A stretch of DNA of 64,000 bases. It comes from Nemertoderma westbladi (Eukaryota > Xenacoelomorpha > Nemertodermatida > Nemertodermatidae). The notes below the pieces were generated by a model that saw nothing but the letters and a program-made list of their open reading frames with translations, made no database searches and was not told the origin of the DNA. The stretch spans positions 26,140-90,139 of the forward strand of contig JAUCBJ010006959.1 of NCBI GenBank assembly GCA_032718475.1, given 5' to 3'. This document shows, piece after piece, positions 13,923 to 23,551 of this stretch. Numbering within the stretch: the first letter of the stretch is position 1; every line of letters starts with the position of its first letter. Both the position numbers and the translations under genes were made by a program.

Positions 13923-15878
13923 TTTTATGTCGATAACAGATAAGAAAAGGAAAATTAAACGGATTCCATGATACTGTATTTTAAAGGCCAACAAAAACCA
14001 ATACCCAATGTATAAATAAACTAATTAGTTAGGCCTACATCGGTATACAAAAACTATTACTTATAATTACTGTTTAGATATTCTAGAACGATAAAAGATA
14101 TCTTAAGTTTTGCTAGCGATATAAAGCTACCCTAAAATACTGAATCTGTCATTACCAAGGCGTATTAAAGCGCTAAAATAACCAAGCGTATTGGTCTTGG
14201 TCATTACCGATTGATCGATTATATTATGTACCGGTAACTAAAACAACACACCTACTGCTTACGAATTTGTACTTTACAGTCAGTATACTGTATTTTCGCT
14301 TGTCATGCCATCGTTATCTTAGAAGAATGAGTTACATTATAGGCCCTCGTGCCGCAAACAACAGAAGCGACTACCATAGGCTATTATAGGCCGGCATACC
14401 TTAGAGGAATATAACAAACAATAATACTACTATACTACATTATGTCAAGGCCACGATCGCTTTCTACAATGGGTATCTTGAAATTCAAAGTGTTGTTGAT
14501 CGGTAATGATTTCTTACTAGAATAATATATTATTATTATTTATGTTATACTGTAGCAGCTACAGTATACAGTGTACTTACTTTACCTACTTCAAGTTTAT
14601 AGACGGCTAAACGAACGTGTTCCCTGAGTCCTTCAAAATTGTAACGGCGCTCATAAACAGCGTATAATGCTGCATATGATTAATAGGTAATTTTATGTTG
14701 CAGTCAATCCGTTTATTGTTTTGTTTAAAAAACACGGCCTCTGTAACCTGCTCCATTCCGTTAATTTTCATATTCTAAGTAGGTGAGATACAGTAGAAGT
14801 TGTATTTTCGCATACAATATTTTGCTACAAGAGTTAAAATAAGTCGATATTGCACCAGTTACACCACCGTTATTCTTCAAACTTATAGTCGAGTAAATCT
14901 AGTCCGAACCAAATTTATTAATATTCTATATTACCTTGTTAATGCCAAACAAAAATTTATATAAAATTTTATATTGCGGATCATGTTTATTCATGAAAAT
15001 TCCGCGCAAATTTGCATAACACAAGCCAAACAAAAGGAGCAGTAGGCGCGCCTAGGGAAGAGTAAGTGGCAAATTAGTAATGCTCCAGTATAATTTAATT
15101 AATTTCACAATAAGCTGCGATTCAATGGGAAATTAGTAATATTTACACTGGCGTGTTGCACATTAATTGCCATATCTCGGAAACTAGAAGTCGCATCAAA
15201 TTTTTAAATGTATTAAATTATTAGCGATATATTAAGGAAACAGCTGTAAAGAAAAAAATACAATTCCACTGCAAGGAAATTTCATAATTTCCATTAATGT
15301 TAGTGAAGATTGGAAGATAATAAAATTTGGATTGCAGTATTGAATTTACAGAACTGTACGTGTAATTAATTTATTTGTTTTAGTTTAAAAATCACAGACT
15401 TAGTTAATCATATGTATTGGTATTTTTTTGGGAATAAGGGGTTCTGGGGTCGACAAATGGATAGTACTTAAGTCATATCTGAACCTATCTGAACCCAATC
15501 TGTACCCAATCTCAAGAATTATACCAAATCTGAACCCAATCTGAATCGAAAATAGAAAGAGGGGTGAAAATTATAAATTTTTGCATTAATAATTTTGAAA
15601 TTTGAAGAAATTTTTCATATCTTTTTTCATATTTAAATTTTGTATTGTACCGCCTGCAGCTGCAGTACTACAGTACTGCTGACAGCATACATCTGTACAT
15701 AGGCTACCTACATTACAATTCTTACAGCTCCAGGCAGGCCTACTACATTTAGGCCTACTGCTGTGTATCAATGTATGTATGTATGCAGTCGTTAGCGTTA
15801 TAGCTCACAGCTACCTGGTACCGGTAGGCGGTACTACTACTACTACTAGGATCGGCATGCTGCATTGCAGCTGCACTT
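13923..15878. other. AT-rich intergenic sequence, nothing supported
   Basis: About 2 kb without a recognisable gene. It holds short simple repeats (ATT-rich near 14520, a repeated tctgaaccca motif at 15475-15545, TAC repeats at 15833-15848) and palindromic taggccta-type words that recur through the window. Confidence 0.5.
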
Positions 15879-16668
15879 TTAAGAATGCTGTGCCGGCTTA
15901 TCGACAAAATTGCACCGCCACAACTCCCTATTACCCATGACATTTGCTAGATCATCTGCATCTTCAAGGCCAGTGTCCTTTAAGATGCGTCTCAAGAAAG
16001 TCATGGGCTGTCCACCATGCTTATTCACTCCATGAGGCTGCCAAAGTACAAGATTATGCACTGGTTGGTCCTCACGGCGAAAGCAATGCCCTGCAAAGCG
16101 GAGGCGATTTTGTTCTAGTGTCAAGCTTGGGGGAACCAATGAAACACCTCCAATGTTATATAGTTTCTGGTTGGAGATGTGTGCATTGTACTTGACACAA
16201 TGAACCCGGCGTAGCATTCTTGTGAATGTACCATCCAGAGATTTGGTGTCCTCAGCAGTTAGAGCCCAGCGTGGACTCCCATAGAGGAGTACTGGAACTA
16301 CTGCTGCTCTAAATAATCGGACCTTAAGTTTCCGATTAATTCTCGGTGACTTCCAAATCCTGGAAAGCCTATTCAAGGCTGCCCATGCCTTTCCCTTACG
16401 TATTCGAAGGTCCTCACCTGACTTCCGGATCCATGATCCCAGGTAACAGAAGTCATCCACATGCTCAAGCATACCATCTTTTGAGCTTATGCTCATCCGA
16501 TCAGAGACATGCTGAGGACTTTCAAAGTTAACTGTCAAAATTTTGGTCTTTCTGGAGTTAATAAAAAGACCAACACTAGAAGCAGCATGTTCTAATGAGC
16601 TGAGGAGCCGTTGGGCTCCCTCTAGTGATTCCGAGAGTCCGTTGCTCCGGAAACTACATAGATTGATT
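15879..16668 (-). pseudogene. 3' end of a LINE: C-terminal region of a non-LTR reverse transcriptase
   Basis: An open minus-strand frame encodes the C-terminal part of an endonuclease-reverse transcriptase of the non-LTR class. Recognisable pieces are the segment after the palm (YLGSWI, AAVVPVLLYGSPRWALT) and the conserved tail with RLRFAGHCFRR and a late tryptophan (ELWRC). The frame is open to about 16668, upstream of the first start-like codon at 16538, so the true N-terminus is missing and this is a 5'-truncated copy. The YxDD active-site region and the endonuclease are absent. The truncation point abuts an 18-bp minisatellite. The assignment to the non-LTR class is firm; the clade is not. 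Confidence 0.8.
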
Positions 16669-16671
16669 GGT

Positions 16672-16746
16672 AACTACAGTAGGTAGTAGGTACTGTAACT
16701 ACAGTAGGTACTGTAACTACAGTAGGTACTGTAACTACAGTAGGCT
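16672..16746. repeat. 18-bp minisatellite
   Basis: About four copies of an 18-bp unit of the form ggtactgtaactacagta, directly at the broken 5' end of the LINE fragment. Confidence 0.85.
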
Positions 16747-17197
16747 ACTAGTACTATGCACTAGTGCATAGTTTAGACAATCGATAGTAATTGGTCCAAA
16801 GTTTGTCTATGCCTTGTTGCTATGTAAAATCCATGTTGCTAATGAAAGAAACAGGAAATTGAAAGTGTTCCGTATAATATATATATAATATAACTTTTTT
16901 AGGGTATTAACAATGTAATTCAAAATAAAAATTTTTATTGACAAATTTTCAATAAATTAAATTCCCAATAAATTTCCCTTTTTTGGCTATAGATTGACAC
17001 GCCTATTGTAGTGGAAAGCAGGCGATGTAAGGATTCCAAATATGCAAGAAAATATTTATGTGGTTGGGAAATAGCTGTGATTGACGGTTCTAAGATTGCA
17101 TGTTATTTAATCCGCTGGTGGCTATTTTATTCTACATTATTTCATAAAATTACACAAAATACATGAACGTTCCGTTTATCTCACAAAAAACTGGGCA
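16747..17197. other. AT-rich spacer, nothing supported
   Basis: Sequence between the 18-bp minisatellite and the 34-bp satellite. I see no gene, element end or RNA. Confidence 0.5.
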
Positions 17198-20061
17198 ATA
17201 ATAAAATTCCAACACCATCACCACTTAATTAATATAACAATTCCAACACCATCACCACTTAATTAATATAACAATGCCGACACCATCACCACTTAATTAA
17301 TATAACAATGCCGACACCATCACCACTTAATTAATATAACAATGCCAACACCATCACCACTTAATTAATATAACAATGCCAACACCATCACCACTTAATT
17401 AATATAACAATTCCAACACCATCACCACTTAATTAATATAACAATGCCGACACCATCACCACTTAATTAATATAACAATGCCAACACCATCACCACTTAA
17501 TTAATATAACAATGCCGACACCATCACCACTTAATTAATATAACAATTCCAACACCATCACCACTTAATTAATATAACAATGCCGACACCATCACCACTT
17601 AATTAATATAACAATGCCAACACCATCACCACTTAATTAATATAACAATGCCAACACTATCACCACTTAATTAATATAACAATGCCAACACCATCACCAC
17701 TTAATTAATATAACAATGCCGACACCATCACCACTTAATTAATATAACAATACCGACACCATCACCACTTAATTAATATAACAATGCCGACACCATCACC
17801 ACTTAATTAATATAACAATGCCGACACCATCACCACTTAATTAATATAACAATGCCGACACCATCACCACTTAATTAATATAACAATGCCGACACCATCA
17901 CCACTTAATTAATATAACAATGCCGACACCATCACCACTTAATTAATATAACAATGCCGACACCATCACCACTTAATTAATATAACAATGCCGACACCAT
18001 CACCACTTAATTAATATAACAATGCCAACACCATCACCACTTAATTAATATAACAATGCCGACACCATCACCACTTAATTAATATAACAATGCCAACACC
18101 ATCACCACTTAATTAATATAACAATGCCAACACCATCACCACTTAATTAATATAACAATGCCAACACCATCACCACTTAATTAATATAACAATGCCGACA
18201 CCATCACCACTTAATTAATATAACAATGCCAACACTATCACCACTTAATTAATATAACAATGCCAACACCATCACCACTTAATTAATATAACAATGCCAA
18301 CACCATCACCACTTAATTAATATAACAATACCGACACCATCACCACTTAATTAATATAACAATGCCGACACCATCACCACTTAATTAATATAACAATGCC
18401 AACACCATCACCACTTAATTAATATAACAATGCCGACACCATCACCACTTAATTAATATAACAATGCCGACACCATCACCACTTAATTAATATAACAATG
18501 CCAACACCATCACCACTTAATTAATATAACAATGCCGACACCATCACCACTTAATTAATATAACAATGCCGACACCATCACCACTTAATTAATATAACAA
18601 TGCCGACACCATCACCACTTAATTAATATAACAATGCCGACACCATCACCACTTAATTAATATAACAATGCCGACACCATCACCACTTAATTAATATAAC
18701 AATGCCGACACCATCACCACTTAATTAATATAACAATGCCGACACCATCACCACTTAATTAATATAACAATGCCAACACCATCACCACTTAATTAATATA
18801 ACAATGCCGACACCATCACCACTTAATTAATATAACAATGCCGACACCATCACCACTTAATTAATATAACAATGCCAACACCATCACCACTTAATTAATA
18901 TAACAATGCCGACACCATCACCACTTAATTAATATAACAATGCCGACACCATCACCACTTAATTAATATAACAATGCCAACACCATCACCACTTAATTAA
19001 TATAACAATGCCGACACCATCACCACTTAATTAATATAACAATGCCGACACCATCACCACTTAATTAATATAACAATGCCGACACCATCACCACTTAATT
19101 AATATAACAATGCCAACACCATCACCACTTAATTAATATAACAATGCCGACACCATCACCACTTAATTAATATAACAATGCCGACACCATCACCACTTAA
19201 TTAATATAACAATGCCAACACCATCACCACTTAATTAATATAACAATGCCGACACCATCACCACTTAATTAATATAACAATGCCGACACCATCACCACTT
19301 AATTAATATAACAATGCCGACACCATCACCACTTAATTAATATAACAATGCCGACACCATCACCACTTAATTAATATAACAATGCCGACACCATCACCAC
19401 TTAATTAATATAACAATGCCGACACCATCACCACTTAATTAATATAACAATGCCGACACCATCACCACTTAATTAATATAACAATGCCGACACCATCACC
19501 ACTTAATTAATATAACAATGCCGACACCACCACCACTTAATTAATATAACAATGCCAACACCATCACCACTTAATTAATATAACAATGCCGACACCATCA
19601 CCACTTAATTAATATAACAATGCCAACACTATCACCACTTAATTAATATAACAATGCCAACACCATCACCACTTAATTAATATAACAATGCCAACACCAT
19701 CACCACTTAATTAATATAACAATGCCGACACCATCACCACTTAATTAATATAACAATGCCGACACCATCACCACTTAATTAATATAACAATGCCGACACC
19801 ATCACCACTTAATTAATATAACAATGCCGACACCATCACCACTTAATTAATATAACAATGCCGACACCATCACCACTTAATTAATATAACAATGCCGACA
19901 CCATCACCACTTAATTAATATAACAATGCCGACACCATCACCACTTAATTAATATAACAATGCCGACACCATCACCACTTAATTAATATAACAATGCCGA
20001 CACCATCACCACTTAATTAATATAACAATGCCAACACCATCACCACTTAATTAATATAACA
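17198..20061. repeat. 34-bp tandem satellite, about 84 units
   Basis: Very regular head-to-tail array with a 34-bp unit containing caccatcaccac and the palindrome ttaattaa. Units differ at few positions, mainly gccgacacc versus gccaacacc, with rare ttccaacacc, taccgacacc and aacactatc forms. The two common types are interspersed, not blocked. There are no unique spacers between units, so this is a satellite and not a CRISPR array. The first units are slightly divergent; the array stops sharply at about 20061. Confidence 0.97.
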
Positions 20062-20637
20062 ACTTTTTCAGCAGGTTGGAGCCCCCGTAACGTTTTTTTC
20101 AAATTTATATCAAAATTTACTAAATATGGTATGACGATAGTTTTGTCACTTTTCTTACTGATGGGCCTGCCGGATTTTGCATTTTTTTTCAAATTATTTA
20201 GCTTCATCAAACCGTTAAAAATTGCATCTTATTTAGCAATATACTGTATATATAGGCCTACAATATAACAACCTCCTTCGGCTTGATTTGTTGTCTTTGG
20301 AATGTATTCTAGTTGTCATCATTAGAACCGCCTTTGTCTTCAATTACTGTGCCTTCCACACTCTTCGATTTTTTTTACTATTTTTTCCTGTAGGCTTATG
20401 TTTATTAAAGTTATAACACCCGCCTCTCTAATTCTCCAATCCCGCTCTAAATAATCTGGTAACAAAAATAACCTTCACTTAGTTCAAATTTCCTATAAAC
20501 CTTGCTACGATAAACTTCTAATTCTGAAGTTAATATTTTAAAGAAAACAACATTTTACAACGTTTTAATATGTTAATATGTGTGAAAGTGTCCAACAACA
20601 TTCAACAAGCACGTTTGCCTTGCCGGCATGCAGGTTT
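20062..20637. other. spacer between satellite and minisatellite
   Basis: Non-repeated AT-rich sequence with no supported gene. Confidence 0.5.
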
Positions 20638-20786
20638 AGGGGTACCCTCTGTTGCTTTCACAGCCCCATGTGCCTATCTTTCTTTAGGGGTACCCTCTGT
20701 TGCTTCCACAGCCCCATGTGCTTATCTTTCTTTAGGGGTACCCTCTGTTGCTTCCACAGCCCTATGTCCTATCTTTCTTTAGGGGT
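20638..20786. repeat. 48-bp minisatellite, left copy (3 units)
   Basis: Three units starting ggggtaccctctgttgct and ending atctttcttta. The same unit forms a four-copy array at 40936-41127, beyond the other end of the Polinton. The apparent peptide repeats here are a by-product of the 48-bp period. Confidence 0.9.
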
Positions 20787-20804
20787 ACTGTTACGGTATA
20801 TGGC

Positions 20805-20810
20805 GCTGTA
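20805..20810 (+). repeat. target site duplication of the Polinton, left
   Basis: The six bases gctgta directly precede the left end of the inverted repeat and are repeated at 38752-38757 directly after the right end. Six-base target duplications are the rule for Polinton integrases. Confidence 0.93.
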
Positions 20811-21130
20811 AGTAGTATAATATACTATGACCCCCGGCCAAGGTCACCCGTAGCCCATCATTACCATCCATTTCTGGTACTGCAACCAATCAGAAGCCAC
20901 CATTTCATCCTTTAGCAGTGGTCGTTATTATTTCAACCTATCAGATGACAGCATTTCATCCGTAACCATGGTAAATTCTCAAGTTCCCGCTTATTCCGCT
21001 AGAGGCGTTATTAGTCCCCCGACGCTAGTACTGCATCCAATCACCAACCTTTATTTTACAGGTGTTCGAGTGTCTACACTTAGCATCAGGTAACGTCTAC
21101 TATTTTTCAAATAGCAATTTTTCACCAACC
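20811..21130 (+). repeat. Polinton terminal inverted repeat, left
   Basis: Matches the reverse complement of 38432-38751 with only a handful of mismatches in 320 bp. It starts agtagtataatatactatga. Two similar blocks inside it (aaccaatcagaagcc and ccatttcatcc near 20885 and 20945) form a short internal duplication. Confidence 0.95.
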
Positions 21131-21395
21131 AGTATTTTTCATATTCACCAACCGTTATTTTACAGACGCTAGAGGTGTCTACAGGTAACTTCTACTATTT
21201 TTCAAATCGCAATTTTTCAGCAACCAGTATTTTTCATATTTACCAACCTTTATTTTACAGACGCTAGAGGTGTCTACAGGTAACTTCTACTATTTTTCAA
21301 ATCGCAATTTTTCAGCAACCAGTATTTTTCATATTCACCAACCTTTATCTTACAGATGCTAGAGGTGTCTACAGGTAACTTCTACTATTTTTCAC
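21045..21395. repeat. 95-bp tandem amplification of the inner edge of the left TIR
   Basis: A segment containing agtatttttcatattcacca, a ttacagacgctagaggtgtc block and a ttctactatttttcaaat block repeats with a 95-bp period (agtattttt at 21131, 21226, 21321). The right end has only one corresponding copy, so the amplification is specific to this end. Confidence 0.9.
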
Positions 21396-21945
21396 CAGTA
21401 ACTAAATTTAATTTTGCAATTTTTCAGATAACAAAATATTCAACCGGATTCGAACCCGGGACCGATATAACTCCTCACAACTCACCAATCACTCTTCCAT
21501 CCAACCTCGAGAGAAAAAGGCGATAAATATCTGAGTTATACCATAGTCATTGAATTCTTCATCTTCATCACCGGTAGCAGATGTTTATAAATAGCTTCTA
21601 GTTCCTTAACATAATTACTATAGCGTAGAATACATTAATTCGACTATTAATAATAATCAATTTCTTTTATCGTTGTAACTGGTCGATCAACTAAGTTGAA
21701 TATAAGTTAGAATGACAGGGCTAGCATTGATTACGTTGCATCTGTTACACGTTACTGCTATTTCACTCTCTAACTCACGCTAATGTAATAAATTTAGCTG
21801 TACACGTTGCATCTGTTACACGAATCTACTATATTCCTCACTGTAAGTCACTCTGTTTTATTAAAGCAACCATATAAACCGAAGTTTTACAATCTAATAA
21901 TCATTTATTTAGTTTTTATTTTTCAAAATAGTTTTCATTCTAATT
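21396..21945. other. left subterminal region of the Polinton
   Basis: About 550 bp between the amplified repeat and the first gene. It holds a tRNA-like segment at 21431-21506 and two copies of a short repeat built on cgttgcatctgttacac (21737 and 21804). Otherwise it is AT-rich and non-coding; it presumably contains the promoter of the 348-aa gene. Confidence 0.5.
21431..21506 (-). other. tRNA-like segment with a perfect B box (relic)
   Basis: On the minus strand, cccgggttcgaatccgg forms a T-arm-like hairpin containing the pol III B box GGTTCGAATCC. About 50 nt upstream is an A-box-like tggatggaagag. I cannot fold a convincing acceptor stem or anticodon arm, so I do not call a functional tRNA. 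It could be a pol III promoter relic or part of a SINE. Confidence 0.35.
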
Positions 21946-22992
21946 ATGGATTTATTTAAAAAAACTTCAAGCAATACTTGGAAATTTACATTTAATAAAT
22001 ATACCTGTAGTATTGTTTATGGCAAGTACTTTATATTACTCTCAAGCGATAGCAATGTAACAACGTGCTTCTCTTACCAGGATACACTCTACCTTCTAGA
22101 CGTCTTAGAAATATTATTCAACCGACAAAAGGAATCACCAGTTTCAAGAGGTAATATTTATCCTAATATAGAATTTACAAGAGGAAAGTTAAATATTTCC
22201 ACCTGTGTTATTACTGAAAACGTATATATTCAGAAGCAAGGCAAATGTCAAATTCTAAACAAATCACTCATTAATTTATTACTTCAGAGTAAGACAGAAA
22301 TATTAGAATTGTTATCACCACCACTCGAAATAATAAATCAGTGTTATGTTGTTAATTTAACCAACCCATCTTTTGTTGGTTTTGTAAGCAAATATAAAGG
22401 AGCGACTTATATGGGACTATGGGAGATTTCAGCTAGATATTCTGATGCTATTGGTCTTAGGTATTATAATGGGTTTAACTTAACAGTATCGGAAGTAAAT
22501 TCATTGTGGTATGAATGGAATTATGAAATTAGTAACGAAGGTGTCTTTTCAGAGCTAGATACGGACGATAAAGTAGCTTTATCTGACCGACTTAAAGTAA
22601 AAATAAATGTACAAGAAAAAAAAGTAATTATTACAGACAAGGAAAGCAAATATTTACAGTTACATTACGATAAAGACATACCTCATATAGAGTTTCTCTA
22701 TGATATGATGTTAAAGGTTTCATCAACTGATATAGCAGACGGTTTCACGATTCTATATCCACCAACTTGGAAGTTTAAGGATAATAAGTCATTTCCAGAA
22801 GTAGTTTCATCCATATTTAATCCAAAGACATACATCGAAGAGACCTCGAGTGATAGAAAGCGCAGATCTACATCTCAATCATCTTCCATTCCCAACAATG
22901 ATTCTATACCTACAAAGAAAATAAAAGTTACAAAAGCAAGTGAAGAGGTAGCAGATTACAATAAGGAACATATAAAAACAGTATCAGATTGA
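21946..22992 (+). CDS. 348-aa Polinton protein, possible PC4-like segment, basic tail
   Basis: Function unknown. An ATG at 21946 opens an intact frame, the first gene of the plus-strand half. The protein is beta-rich, with several stretches that look like strands followed by a helix: about residues 10-58 (WKFTFNKYTCSIVYGKYFIL, then a helical DTLYLLDVLEILF), 75-115, 140-195 and 220-260. The third stretch (VSKYKGATYMGLWEI, then GFNLTVSEVNSLW) resembles the strand-helix layout of PC4-type single-stranded DNA-binding coactivators; this is a weak, by-eye match. The C-terminal 50 residues are polar and basic, with KRR and KKIKV patches like a bipartite nuclear signal. The gene lies 560 bp upstream of the polymerase. 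Alternatives are a single-stranded DNA-binding protein or a terminal protein. I am confident that it is a real gene and unsure of its role. Confidence 0.75.
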   Translation: MDLFKKTSSNTWKFTFNKYTCSIVYGKYFILLSSDSNVTTCFSYQDTLYLLDVLEILFNRQKESPVSRGNIYPNIEFTRGKLNISTCVITENVYIQKQGKCQILNKSLINLLLQSKTEILELLSPPLEIINQCYVVNLTNPSFVGFVSKYKGATYMGLWEISARYSDAIGLRYYNGFNLTVSEVNSLWYEWNYEISNEGVFSELDTDDKVALSDRLKVKINVQEKKVIITDKESKYLQLHYDKDIPHIEFLYDMMLKVSSTDIADGFTILYPPTWKFKDNKSFPEVVSSIFNPKTYIEETSSDRKRRSTSQSSSIPNNDSIPTKKIKVTKASEEVADYNKEHIKTVSD

Positions 22993-23551
22993 TTTATTAT
23001 TAACTAGAGACTTTTCTTTTTCAGTTTCACACTGACTTGTAAAGGTAACTTTTTATCACAAAGCGTGATTATTATAAAGTATTTGCATGTAAAGGTGACT
23101 TTATTGAGTAAATATTGGTGATAGTTTAATGTGAGCACGGGATTAGGTATAAAACATTCGCATGTAAATGCGTGAGTTTACACCACCATAATAAAACATT
23201 TGCATGTAAAACCTACTTTATCAATGAAAATTAAAAACGCATTAGACACATCTTGGTTTAGACTTGATTTTATTATAAAGAATTCAGTTGTAAAAGCAAC
23301 TTTATTTATGATATTAGTTTCCAATGTAACTGTTATTTATGATTGGTTGGTATAAGTAGAAACTTGAAATACAGTATATATATATATAAAGAACTCAACT
23401 GATTCAATCGATCTCATTCTGAAAATATTAAATTAATTAAAGTTTAGATATTATATTTTATTTGTGTTGAGTAGCTTATGAATTTTTTTTTGATTATATA
23501 TATATAACAATATTCATATTAATTTTAAATTGTTTTTAGGATAATAAAGAG
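22993..23551 (+). promoter_or_regulatory. intergenic region upstream of polymerase with repeated octamer-like motifs
   Basis: This 559-bp gap contains three near-identical 13-mers: atttgcatgtaaa at 23081 and 23198, and attcgcatgtaaa at 23156. A weaker relative, attcagttgtaaa, lies at 23282, with further tgtaaa/ctttat words around them. ATTTGCAT is the reverse complement of the octamer bound by POU-type factors. A TATA-rich run (atatatatatataaa) lies at 23375-23389. The position before the polymerase start suggests a promoter; binding is inferred, not shown. Confidence 0.45.

Noticed and set aside
15944-16531. Plus-strand frames opposite the LINE fragment
   Set aside because: Antisense shadows of the reverse-transcriptase frame.
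17198-20061. Regular short repeats that could suggest a CRISPR array
   Set aside because: Units are directly adjacent with no unique spacers, there are no cas genes, and the DNA is eukaryotic.
20570-20811. Open frames with GVPSVASTAPCAYL-type repeats, also at 40962-41150
   Set aside because: They are translations of the 48-bp minisatellite in two frames and no more.
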